Below are positions 52,559 to 60,768 of a stretch of 64,000 nt of DNA, in pieces; the first letter of the stretch is position 1; each line of letters starts with the position of its first letter. The notes beneath the pieces were generated by a model, which did not search any database, was not told the origin of the DNA, and worked only from the letters and a program-made list of their open reading frames with translations. A program made the position numbers and the translations under genes. This stretch comes from Bacteroides caccae (GTDB lineage Bacteria; Bacteroidota; Bacteroidia; Bacteroidales; Bacteroidaceae): positions 1,116,001-1,180,000 of the forward strand of contig NZ_CP022412.2 of the NCBI RefSeq assembly GCF_002222615.2. The letters run 5' to 3'.

Positions 52559-53383
52559 TTATTGGGGCTCCGCATAGAGCTGATATTCATTAAACCTTTC
52601 ATTCTTGATTAATACGATCCTTGATTTTGGAGTAATCCATATACATAGAGGATAGGTGTTTTCTTCTTTATACACGAATAACTCTTCGCGTTTTTTGAGG
52701 AGAATATCATCCGTTTCGTCATAAATAGGAGTTGTATTATATAGCGAATTTATATAGTCAGTGAGTATTTTTTTACTTCGTATAAGAAAGGCGGGTCTGT
52801 CGTTCTTTTCCTTGTCGCGAAGATACACGGATACAGAAGGGATTCCTTGATGCATATCCTCATACGTGATAAATTCATAATCGTTTAAAACATCTTCGTA
52901 TCCTGTCGCATGTCCGATAGAGCCTTTTATGTCTTTCCAATTATAGCAAAGAAAATCTTTAGTGTTCGTAATCTCTATTTCTACGGTGTCACTGCTGATT
53001 ACTTCTTTGTTTTTGTATCCTGACACATACGCTTTGTATTTTCCCGGGCTATAAAAAGAATGAGACCATTGACGTATGAAATTGGCGCTACCTTCTGTAT
53101 GTTTGAATATTTTCAGGCTACCGTCTAAATTAGAAACTTTCCACGTGATTGAATCGTAAATGTCGAATAGAGAAAACATAATGAAATAATCATTGGGAAA
53201 TAAGCCAAAAACGGCATAATCGAAAATGTTTTTCCGTGTGTCTTCTATCTCTAATTTTAACGGAATGATTTTCTCCGTATTATTTTCCTCCTCGTCGTTT
53301 ATCTCAGGAAATGTGCTGTTGTCCGTATCTGAGCATGACGAGATAAATAATAAAATGAACAAAACATTAAGTAGATTTTTCAT
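52559..53383 (-). CDS. Hypothetical lipoprotein
   Basis: 274 aa. A short hydrophobic start ending LLFISSCSD gives a clear lipobox (Cys17). The next residues are Glu/Asp/Asn-rich, as in surface-exported Bacteroides lipoproteins. A beta-rich region with WKVSNLDG and SPGKYKAYVSGYKN looks Ig/PKD-like. No enzymatic motif. It lies 83 bp downstream of the membrane-protein gene of the ATPase operon without an obvious promoter of its own, so it may be part of that transcript or an unrelated boundary gene. Confidence 0.7.
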   Translation of the reverse strand: MKNLLNVLFILLFISSCSDTDNSTFPEINDEEENNTEKIIPLKLEIEDTRKNIFDYAVFGLFPNDYFIMFSLFDIYDSITWKVSNLDGSLKIFKHTEGSANFIRQWSHSFYSPGKYKAYVSGYKNKEVISSDTVEIEITNTKDFLCYNWKDIKGSIGHATGYEDVLNDYEFITYEDMHQGIPSVSVYLRDKEKNDRPAFLIRSKKILTDYINSLYNTTPIYDETDDILLKKREELFVYKEENTYPLCIWITPKSRIVLIKNERFNEYQLYAEPQ

Positions 53384-53466
53384 AATGGCGTTTAGTTTAG
53401 TGTGTTAATAATCTAGTTTGTGGTGCGTAATTCCCAATATAAAAATATGAGGATATACTTTATTGA

Positions 53467-54528
53467 TTATGTTGAATGTTCTGCGAGCAGTTGCTTCAGA
53501 CCATTTTTAAAGTTGTCTAATGCATAATTTGTACTTTTGAGTGCTTCAAGGAATTTTTCATACATTTCTTTATCGGTTTCTTCTGCTTTATTTCTCATAT
53601 AAAGACAAAACTTCTTTTCAAGTTCTTCGGTAGTGTTTGTCAAGTCACTCAAAAGGCGTAATACTTTGCGATTTGAAATTGTTATTTTAATTTGGTCGCA
53701 GGATATAATTAGGAACACAATCAGTGAATGAAATGAGGTATCTGGTTTGTAATTCCTGTGCTGATTGTAGTATATATATATCTTGTCGAAAGCACTACTT
53801 GTTTTCATGACAATATCATACACGCATTGGTCCCGCTCTGCAGATTCCGGAAATGAGGTAGAGGAGAAGTTACAAAGAGTGCTTAATAAATGCAACAGAA
53901 ACATGATCTTTGACTGTCCTTCCACTTCTATCAATTGTTTTTCTAATTGATCAGCTTGTTCTTTTGTCGCTTTTTTAATTTTGGTATCAAATTCGTTTTT
54001 GTCTTCCTCAAATATTTTTTTATAGTAGTTTCCTGACTTTTGGAGCTCTCGTTTCTCGAATTCTCTCTTCTTGAAATCAATAAGGCTGAGAAACATTGGC
54101 AGCCCGATGCTTATGATTCCCATGAGTACTGCCCAAACGGTTATCCATAGGTTTAAATTATTCATTTCTCTGGATAGACGGGTGTCAGCAACTGTTTGGA
54201 TTTCTCCGAGTTTCATTGAATAATGTTTGTCTATTTGTTTGATAATGGATTCTAAAAGTATGGCAGTAACATTTGAGTCTGTTTTTTGTATGAGTGGCAA
54301 GTCGATGACAACATCTTTTGTCAAGGAATCAAACTTCTTGGCACATGCTTTATTGTGTTCGTTTATCTTATAACTAATGTTGAATAAAGCACAAATAAAG
54401 ATACCCAACACTATTATAACAATGCATATATTAAATCGTTTGATAGCTGAAATCTCCCAATGGAATTTTTCATATTCAATTTTATCTTTATCGTTTTCTA
54501 CCTTTTGTATATCTTTATTTTCACTCAT
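53467..54528 (-). CDS. Two-helix membrane protein with cytoplasmic coiled coil, third gene of a candidate defence operon
   Basis: 353 aa, not recognised as a known family. Helix 1 is about residues 33-52 (ICIVIIVLGIFICALFNI) and helix 2 about 127-150 (LWITVWAVLMGIISIGLPMFL), with a loop of about 75 residues between them. After helix 2 there is a charged coiled-coil stretch (153-205) and a helical C-terminal domain to 353. The start overlaps the ATPase gene by 8 bp, implying coupled translation. A membrane-anchored effector behind an ATPase sensor would fit a defence system. This is inference. Confidence 0.75.
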   Translation of the reverse strand: MSENKDIQKVENDKDKIEYEKFHWEISAIKRFNICIVIIVLGIFICALFNISYKINEHNKACAKKFDSLTKDVVIDLPLIQKTDSNVTAILLESIIKQIDKHYSMKLGEIQTVADTRLSREMNNLNLWITVWAVLMGIISIGLPMFLSLIDFKKREFEKRELQKSGNYYKKIFEEDKNEFDTKIKKATKEQADQLEKQLIEVEGQSKIMFLLHLLSTLCNFSSTSFPESAERDQCVYDIVMKTSSAFDKIYIYYNQHRNYKPDTSFHSLIVFLIISCDQIKITISNRKVLRLLSDLTNTTEELEKKFCLYMRNKAEETDKEMYEKFLEALKSTNYALDNFKNGLKQLLAEHST

Positions 54529-56881
54529 CGTTTCTCTCGTTTAAATTGAATACTAAGTTACTTATCTCAAAGTTACTGTCGGGCGCAGCTTCTTTATGTG
54601 GTAATAGCGAATGGAACATAAAGTATTTGCGATAGTCATTTTTATGAAACTCTTTGATCTCGTCGGTGATACTTTTAAATACAAGTTCGTCATGCGTAAA
54701 GATGACAAGCTGTAATTTACTTCCGATTTTGTCCGGTTGTTCGCTATTATCTTTCCCGTTTTCGAAAATGCTCTTGTATGCTGTAAGTATTGCTTTAACA
54801 AAATGCTTAATGTTTCTCCTGTTGTGGAAATCGCTAGCATAAAAGATGTCATCCAGCATAATAGGCAATTTTACTTTGAGTTTCTCCATCACGGCAAATG
54901 AGAACGCCATATTCAGGATTGTGTTGAAAAGGTGGAATCTGAAAGTGTTGAAGTGCTTTTTTACCGAGATAGTGCTTCCGCTTGTCTTGTCTTGTATCAT
55001 ACAAGCTAGATATTTGTTCTCTTTTGAATCTGTAGCAGGAGTATATTTACCATTTTCTTCTTTGATTAACATATTGTCCCAAGTCCAGATAAGTTCTTCG
55101 TCTTCACTGAGGAAGTGTGACATTATATTTTGTATAATGTCTCTGTTGATTCTGCTCACTTCCTCTTGTAATTTGGATGATATCTTCTTGTTTATGATTT
55201 TATAAATCTGGTATGCATCCTGCTTAATACATTGAATGAGATTGTATTGACTGATTCTGTCCTGATATTCTTTTTGAGCCAACTCTAAGGCATGGATTTC
55301 TTTTGCTAATTGGTCGTTTTCTTTTACTCTGTTGATTAACTCTTTTGACGAATATGTGTTATATGTTTCGATGATTTTCGACAATTGTAATGCACCGATA
55401 AGTTCATTCCTTTCTTTTTCCCATTTGGGCAGAGTGGGAATCAGTTCCATTGTGATGAAGGAGAGGATTTCCCTGCAATTATTTTTCAAAGCGTTCAAGC
55501 CGCTTATTGTTATGGGAACTGCGTTATCTTTATCTTTCTGTATATGATCGATTACATTGTAGAAGTCATCGTCTATTTGTTTTAATATGTTATGGATGTA
55601 TTCGTCTTTAAACCTTAAGTTTTGGAGAGGAAGACTGTCTTTTATATATTTTATTTCCGCATCAATCTTTTCCCGGAGTTCGTGTATGTTATTAAGTGCT
55701 CTGACCAGATTATCCAGTTGGGTGATTATCTTCCTTTCGCTGTTTACTCCTATAGGAGTTGTATCAGAAATGTTCTTCTTGCCTGTCGACAGTGTGAATT
55801 CTGAAATAATACTTGCAAGGTGAATGATTTTATTTGCATGCTCTATGGTTTTATTGACATCCGGCATTGTTAAAACCTCAGGAAGATTGTAGAGGAAATT
55901 TTTCAAAGATTGCTCTCCGGGTTTTAAATTCATTAAAAAGTCGATATGCGTGAAGAATTCATTATTCCTTTTGATAGTGTCCCGTTTGGCATCAATCTCT
56001 TCGCTACTGATATTCTCCTCTACTTTGATATTAGACTGGTAAATGGCAAGCTTATAGACTAACCTGTTGAGCCAATTCAATTCGCCCATATCCAGCGCGT
56101 TGGCTATTTGCATTCTCAAGGAGTCGTGGCCGCCATGTTCAATCTTCATTTGCCCCAGGCGTATTACTTCATATTCAGAGATAAAAAAGCCATATTTGAG
56201 GCAATTGGATAGTACTCCTTGTTCCGCTTGTAGGGGTATTTCATTCGTAAATTCTTTTTGGGAACCATTTACCCACATTTTTACGTTTACATCATTACAT
56301 GTCCAATTAGACATATATCTCTTAAATTTACCGGCTTCTGTATCTTCTCTTTTGCCATAGTCGCGTAAACGTGCTTCACCGATTTCTTTTCTGTATATAT
56401 ATTCGATGCCTTGGTATACGGAACTTTTTCCTACTCCGTTTACTCCCAGTATAATGGCTGAACAAGGGTTTTCATCCTCCGGAGAATATTTGAAAGATAC
56501 TCCGTAAGGATATTGGTTATCTCCTTTTCCCGGAAATTTGCGGAAGTTCTCAAAAGAGATTTTGGCGATTCTAAAGTCTTCATTGATTAGTTCCGGGTTA
56601 AACACTGCTTCCCAATCGATATTTATATCTTTTTCTTCGTCGATAAAACAGGAATTTCTGTCATATACAGGATCGAATGTACTACTGTCAGCAGTATCTG
56701 CCTTATCTTCTTCTCTATTTGCCGGTTTGCCGAATATACGTTTGCAAATTTTGTTTATAACAAGAAATTCATTCCCTCCTTTTCCGATAGTATAATTTAA
56801 AAATAAATGTTTTACCAATCTGTTTTGGGGAATCTTTTTCATTAATTCGGTCAGTAGTTTTTCATAGTTTTTTTGTGCCAT
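54521..56881 (-). CDS. SMC/RecF-like AAA ATPase, second gene of a candidate defence operon
   Basis: 786 aa. About 100 N-terminal residues precede the ATPase. RIAKISFENFRKFPG is the RecF/SMC-type start of the ATPase. Walker A is GVNGVGKSS (146-154). A long helical, coiled-coil-rich middle (about 250-600) separates it from Walker B in PIMLDDIF (Asp677-Asp678), followed by a switch-like FTHDE (728-732). A canonical LSGGE signature is not evident. Instead, FNTFRFHLFNTILNMAF lies before Walker B. This split head and coiled-coil layout is seen in OLD, PtuA, Lamassu and other SMC-like defence ATPases. It lies 15 bp after the PRTase-like gene. Confidence 0.85.
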   Translation of the reverse strand: MAQKNYEKLLTELMKKIPQNRLVKHLFLNYTIGKGGNEFLVINKICKRIFGKPANREEDKADTADSSTFDPVYDRNSCFIDEEKDINIDWEAVFNPELINEDFRIAKISFENFRKFPGKGDNQYPYGVSFKYSPEDENPCSAIILGVNGVGKSSVYQGIEYIYRKEIGEARLRDYGKREDTEAGKFKRYMSNWTCNDVNVKMWVNGSQKEFTNEIPLQAEQGVLSNCLKYGFFISEYEVIRLGQMKIEHGGHDSLRMQIANALDMGELNWLNRLVYKLAIYQSNIKVEENISSEEIDAKRDTIKRNNEFFTHIDFLMNLKPGEQSLKNFLYNLPEVLTMPDVNKTIEHANKIIHLASIISEFTLSTGKKNISDTTPIGVNSERKIITQLDNLVRALNNIHELREKIDAEIKYIKDSLPLQNLRFKDEYIHNILKQIDDDFYNVIDHIQKDKDNAVPITISGLNALKNNCREILSFITMELIPTLPKWEKERNELIGALQLSKIIETYNTYSSKELINRVKENDQLAKEIHALELAQKEYQDRISQYNLIQCIKQDAYQIYKIINKKISSKLQEEVSRINRDIIQNIMSHFLSEDEELIWTWDNMLIKEENGKYTPATDSKENKYLACMIQDKTSGSTISVKKHFNTFRFHLFNTILNMAFSFAVMEKLKVKLPIMLDDIFYASDFHNRRNIKHFVKAILTAYKSIFENGKDNSEQPDKIGSKLQLVIFTHDELVFKSITDEIKEFHKNDYRKYFMFHSLLPHKEAAPDSNFEISNLVFNLNERNDE

Positions 56882-56896
56882 ATATCAAGAAATATA

Positions 56897-59392
56897 TTAG
56901 TAAAAGTAAAAACTCTTTTCGAAGATATTTTTGCAGATTTGTTGCAGAATATCATTTCTCAAGCTTTCTTTTTTTAAAACAAAATCATAAAGTCTTTTGA
57001 TGTTGTTGTCTTCTAATTCTGTTTGGATAATATCATTATTCTTAAGCATGGGAATTTCTGATCTAATTGTGCTATATGCTGAACATAATAGAATTGCCAA
57101 TTGGAATTTTCCATCGAGCTCTTTGTCAAAAGCAAAGGCCTTTCCTTCTTGCTCTTTCTGTAATATAGTTGCCCAATATTTATTGTTCTCATTTCCTGGC
57201 TCTTCTGTCAATTTGTTTATTTTTGTCAATAAGTTGTTGTCCAAATCTCTGTAATTCTTAATGTATTCATAAAGAAATTTATAACATTCGGAACTACTGT
57301 AATCATTGCTTGTATTGTGAAATTCTGTCATGCACTTTTCAAACCTACTTTTCCAAAGCTTTAGTAGTTCTATCTGAATTTCCTTAGTCTCTTCTTTGCT
57401 TAATCCGAATAAAGAGAGTTTGAAAATATAGTTTTTCATTTCATAAAATGTATCGAGTATGCGTGCAAAGGCAGAGGACAGTTCATTATAAGCGTTTTCG
57501 AAGCTATGTGGATAATATATATGCTCTGTTATACATCCTGATATTTCGTAGCTGTCGTAGCTTTCTTTCATATAATCGTGATCAATCAGCCAACGTGTAA
57601 TCGGGATACATTGGTTTTGTTTCTGATCGGGCGCTATTGCAGCACAATACATTGGCATATCATCCTTGACGGGCATCAGATATCTTTTGAAAGAATAGTC
57701 CGATAATCCATATAGTTCTTTGTTGTCAAGTGAATTGGTCAGGGCCTGCAAGAGATATGTTTCCAAAATAGTCTTTGGTACGGAAGATACACTAAGTTTC
57801 TTTTTCAGTTGTACAATAAGTGAGAGACTTAAGTTTATCATTTCGATAAACTTAGGAATCCTTTCTCCGGAGCGGAACATACGTGTCCACATCGATTTAC
57901 GTTCAGGGGAAGATAACTTGATATATTTAGGCACTACACTCCCTTCATCAATTTGCGCATCCATGGCTATATGTAAATCTTTTTCAAAGTCGATGTCGGT
58001 CTTATGTACAAGGATATTGTTGTATAATCCCCGGTAGGTGATGCCATATCTGAGGCGGGCGTACTTGTTGGACGCTGTCTGATTTCTGCTCGCATTGTCT
58101 ATCAATTCATGTTGGCAGAAAAAATGCCAGGAGACAAACTCATTGATAGCGGTAGAACCTGCGAACTTTCCCGATAATGCTTGGGAAAATGAGTTAACAT
58201 AGTTGGCAGGGATAACCATTTCTTCAAGTCCATTGACATAGATAGGACTATAATCAATGAATAAAGGAGTCATGATGTCATTGCTCTTAAACCAAGTTTC
58301 TATACAAGGGTATAGTTCTTCTGCCAATTCGTATCCGATTAAAAAGCGTATGTCTTTGGGGTCAAGATGTTGGCTGGTGGCGTTGACGGACAAAAGGAAG
58401 TTGTCTAATGCCTTTTTGTTTTTGATATATAAATTAATAGACAGCAAGTAATTTATCCATATAACCAAACTTCTTTCTGTCTGATAGACAATATATTCTT
58501 CGTCCTCGTTGTTAGCTTCTAAATCAAGAAGATGAGATACACGATTGTAAACCTTTCTGTATAAATCTTTGTGCTGATCGGGAAGGAATAAATCAAATTT
58601 ACTTAGTGCATCCGTTGTTAATGGATAGGGAGAGAAAGGCACAATTCTGAGTTCATTCCGGGTCTCGTTAAGGAAAAATCTTATTTTGCTGAATTCTGGA
58701 TCTGTAGACTGTGCATTTCTTTTGTTTATAGGATAAAACAATATTGTCCAACTTTTTCTTGTTGCATTCTCTCCGTTTTCCAATAGAACAGGTTCGTCCA
58801 ATGAATAAATTTGTGCTTCGGGGAAGTTCTCTTCCAGTGCAGTTTGTATTTTATTTTCGTCGAACTCTCCTGGATGATATATGATAGGGAATTCTAAATC
58901 ATAAGGTCCTCCTTTAAGGAATGCTGACATTTCATAATTGACGAATGTGACTGCTTGCTGCTCATTTCCGGTCCGGAAGTACATATTGATATTTAGGTTT
59001 TCCAGTCTGTTGTTTTCTAAGAGAAAAAGGGTAGCGTTTTTTATATTGATCTTGTTACATTCATTCGCATTTTCAGATTGAGAAATATTGTTTAAATTTT
59101 TTATAAGTGTCTCTATCTTTTTGAATGTGCTTCCATAGAACACACTGTCGTCAATTAGTAAATAATTATGCTTTGGGGGCATTTGTGCAAAATGAAAAGG
59201 CAGAGCATGTTCTGTTATTACTTTATCCCAGATCGAAGGAGAAAACGTCTTGCTTTCCCGAAGGATGACGTCAATTAAACGGGGGCACTTACGTGCTATA
59301 GCCACAATATAGTCATATTGTGGCGCTGTCAAGAGACTTAACCATTTCATGGCTTCTTCTCCAAAAGTTCCCATAAACGCAGACCTAACCAT
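56897..59392 (-). CDS. Large protein with phosphoribosyltransferase-like N-terminus, first gene of a candidate defence operon
   Basis: 831 aa. YDYIVAIARKCPRLIDVIL (residues 26-44) and NYLLIDDSVFYGSTFKKIETLI (76-97) match the first strand/loop and the PRPP-binding loop of type I phosphoribosyltransferases (hydrophobics, D-D, x4, G-S-T). About 700 residues with no motif I recognise follow, mostly helical with frequent aromatic and charged residues. PRTase-like folds occur in some bacterial conflict and stress systems. It leads an operon with an SMC-like ATPase and a membrane protein. ATG 59374 is an alternative start. Catalytic activity is unproven. Confidence 0.75.
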   Translation of the reverse strand: MVRSAFMGTFGEEAMKWLSLLTAPQYDYIVAIARKCPRLIDVILRESKTFSPSIWDKVITEHALPFHFAQMPPKHNYLLIDDSVFYGSTFKKIETLIKNLNNISQSENANECNKINIKNATLFLLENNRLENLNINMYFRTGNEQQAVTFVNYEMSAFLKGGPYDLEFPIIYHPGEFDENKIQTALEENFPEAQIYSLDEPVLLENGENATRKSWTILFYPINKRNAQSTDPEFSKIRFFLNETRNELRIVPFSPYPLTTDALSKFDLFLPDQHKDLYRKVYNRVSHLLDLEANNEDEEYIVYQTERSLVIWINYLLSINLYIKNKKALDNFLLSVNATSQHLDPKDIRFLIGYELAEELYPCIETWFKSNDIMTPLFIDYSPIYVNGLEEMVIPANYVNSFSQALSGKFAGSTAINEFVSWHFFCQHELIDNASRNQTASNKYARLRYGITYRGLYNNILVHKTDIDFEKDLHIAMDAQIDEGSVVPKYIKLSSPERKSMWTRMFRSGERIPKFIEMINLSLSLIVQLKKKLSVSSVPKTILETYLLQALTNSLDNKELYGLSDYSFKRYLMPVKDDMPMYCAAIAPDQKQNQCIPITRWLIDHDYMKESYDSYEISGCITEHIYYPHSFENAYNELSSAFARILDTFYEMKNYIFKLSLFGLSKEETKEIQIELLKLWKSRFEKCMTEFHNTSNDYSSSECYKFLYEYIKNYRDLDNNLLTKINKLTEEPGNENNKYWATILQKEQEGKAFAFDKELDGKFQLAILLCSAYSTIRSEIPMLKNNDIIQTELEDNNIKRLYDFVLKKESLRNDILQQICKNIFEKSFYFY

Positions 59393-59431
59393 TTTTCTGT
59401 AATCCTGTTGCTTTTCTAATCAAAATGATTC

Positions 59432-59439
59432 CAAAGTTA
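59432..59439 (-). promoter_or_regulatory. -7 box for the PRTase-ATPase-membrane operon
   Basis: TAACTTTG on the minus strand fits TAnnTTTG, about 40 bp before ATG 59392. No -33 match. It is the only candidate promoter I find for the operon. Confidence 0.5.
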
Positions 59440-59556
59440 CAATAAATTTGTATATTCTCGTATATTTCATGGTATTTTATTTTTTTTCAAGAGAATTATT
59501 GGGCATGCCTTGAATTTTTGAACCTATGTTTCACTATTGATACAAATTTTAGTATG

Positions 59557-60165
59557 CTAAATATAGTATCCCGCCCCTGCAACATAGATAGGTTGCGTAG
59601 GCTTCCCAATATTTTGCAGCTTACCTTCTGCCTTTAGCCTGCGTATTTGCCGGCTGGCCATACTTTGAGTGAAGCTGCAAAGAGACTGCATATTAGTACG
59701 AGTCAAGACAGGATGCGTTGCAAAATATTCCGTGAGTTTCCGGTCAATTTCTTCTTCTGAAAGAGAGGCGGAATGCGGTTTATATTTCGAACGCCGCAGG
59801 TGTGTGGTCATACACAAACTTTTCAAGTCTCTGTCGGCCTGGAAGTTGATGGATTTTAGTTTCACTTTGTCGGCACGGGTAGTAAGTGAGTGTATGGGTT
59901 CGGCGGCTTGCAACGTGATTTGAAAATACCCGATCCCGTCCAGATGCACTCTTTCTCCTTCGCGCAGATGATTGCCCATGCATCTGCTCAGTTCCATTAA
60001 CATTGCCTCTACTTCTGCTTTTCCGAAAGTAGTTGCCATGTGGATTTCTTTTGCTAGTCGCTGAGTAGTGACATGTTGAAAATTAACTACGCGAGGGTGG
60101 TAGCTTGGTTCTTCCCCTTCTTTTTCCGGTTGGGGATTCTTATAAAACTCGAATTGTATTGCCAT
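59557..60165 (-). CDS. HU/IHF-like DNA-binding protein with C-terminal helical domain
   Basis: 202 aa. The N-terminal about 105 residues are the HU-like fold variant of Bacteroidetes: TTQRLAKEIHMATTFGKAEVEAMLMELSRCM (helices) then LREGERVHLDGIGYFQITL (beta arm). The C-terminal part, VLTRTNMQSLCSFTQSMASRQIRRLKAEGKLQNIG, has the form of a winged helix. It probably binds and bends DNA. Divergent from a VirE-type primase-helicase across a 603-bp region with 22-bp repeats. A promoter at 60362-60393 would place those repeats in its leader. Confidence 0.87.
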   Translation of the reverse strand: MAIQFEFYKNPQPEKEGEEPSYHPRVVNFQHVTTQRLAKEIHMATTFGKAEVEAMLMELSRCMGNHLREGERVHLDGIGYFQITLQAAEPIHSLTTRADKVKLKSINFQADRDLKSLCMTTHLRRSKYKPHSASLSEEEIDRKLTEYFATHPVLTRTNMQSLCSFTQSMASRQIRRLKAEGKLQNIGKPTQPIYVAGAGYYI

Positions 60166-60265
60166 TGCTGTTTCAATTTAATGGTGATTTATGTATTATG
60201 TTACTTAGGCTGTTGCTATATCTTGCCTTCATTCCTTTCTTTTCCTACCTATGCTTCTATCGTTC

Positions 60266-60344
60266 CACTCCGGTAGACGGTTCTTTGCACTTCAGTAGAC
60301 AGAACTTTTTACTGGAGTAGACAGGCCTGTGCACTGGAGTGGAA
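60266..60344 (+). repeat. Four-unit 22-bp-period repeat array (copy 2)
   Basis: 13-bp cores start at 60266, 60288, 60310 and 60332, exactly 22 bp apart: CACTCCGGTAGAC, CACTTCAGTAGAC, TACTGGAGTAGAC, CACTGGAGTGGAA. The 9-bp spacers vary. The core (consensus about YACTnnAGTRGAM) contains a CACTnnAGTG-type dyad. It matches the array at 11750-11828 in core sequence, period, unit number and strand. It is a candidate binding site for the adjacent HU-like protein, the helicase or another factor. Confidence 0.8.
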
Positions 60345-60361
60345 CGGTTGGAATGTTCCTT

Positions 60362-60393
60362 CAAAGATACAACAATATTGGGCGGAAAACAAG
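60362..60393 (-). promoter_or_regulatory. Promoter of the HU-like gene
   Basis: Minus strand: CTTG at 60390-60393 (-33), 20-bp spacer, TATCTTTG at 60362-60369 (-7). The start codon is about 190 nt downstream, so the four 22-bp repeats (60344 to 60266) would lie wholly inside the 5' leader. Confidence 0.65.
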
Positions 60394-60482
60394 TAAATGC
60401 TTAGTTGTTTATACGTAAATAATAGTTTAATTTCATATTGGATAAGGTTATCCGGCATTAGGTAAGCAGAGTTGTGCTGACT

Positions 60483-60515
60483 ATGAGAAATACTCTGAAA
60501 AACAATGAGAAATAC
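60483..60515 (+). repeat. ATGAGAAATAC direct repeats, 22 bp apart
   Basis: ATGAGAAATAC at 60483-60493 and 60505-60515. Related copies follow at 60547-60557 (hairpin arm), 60620 (ATGAGAAT) and 60628-60638 (ATGAGAAATGA). The same motif is repeated in the 11.4-11.58 kb gap. Confidence 0.6.
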
Positions 60516-60543
60516 CCGAATTTTGAGCCGAGATGTGGAATAA

Positions 60544-60583
60544 ACTATGAGAAATGCCTGTTTGAAAAAGTATTTCTCATAGT
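60544..60583 (+). repeat. ATGAGAAAT hairpin (copy 2 of a shared element)
   Basis: ACTATGAGAAATGC (60544-60557) pairs with GTATTTCTCATAGT (60570-60583), 13 Watson-Crick pairs and one G-T pair, loop 12 nt. The inner 11 nt of each arm equal those of the hairpin at 11465-11504. The outer pairs differ on both sides in a compensating way (ACT/AGT here, CGA/TCG there). Confidence 0.7.
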
Positions 60584-60685
60584 ACATCTATTTGATTGAC
60601 TACACTTTAACTGAAAAGTATGAGAATATGAGAAATGAAATTGAAAAATCTTTTCTAGTAGAAAGAAGAACCAGCGCTTTTAAAA

Positions 60686-60717
60686 TTTGTTTGTATGGAA
60701 TATTTACAGTACTTTTG
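60686..60717 (+). promoter_or_regulatory. Promoter of the primase-helicase gene
   Basis: TTTG at 60686-60689 (-33), 20-bp spacer, TACTTTTG at 60710-60717 (-7), about 50 bp before ATG 60769. Confidence 0.7.
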
Positions 60718-60768
60718 TCTCCGGTAATAATCGCCCTACACAAACATGCAGGACAAACTAAATAAGTA

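Larger units (their letters stand above)
60166..60768. other. 603-bp control or origin-like region between HU-like and primase-helicase genes
   Basis: It holds, left to right: the 22-bp array (60266-60344), an outward HU promoter, an AT-rich stretch (about 60395-60445), ATGAGAA repeats and the hairpin, then the helicase promoter (60686-60717). Phased repeats, AT-rich DNA and a helicase gene together resemble a replication origin, but divergent transcription control is equally possible. Confidence 0.5.

Noticed and set aside
54654..56360. Plus-strand reading frames opposite the SMC-like ATPase
   Set aside because: Short, hydrophobic and without start signals; they are shadows of the ATPase gene.
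60266..60344. CRISPR array
   Set aside because: Repeats are only 13 bp with 9-bp spacers, imperfect, and no cas genes are present.
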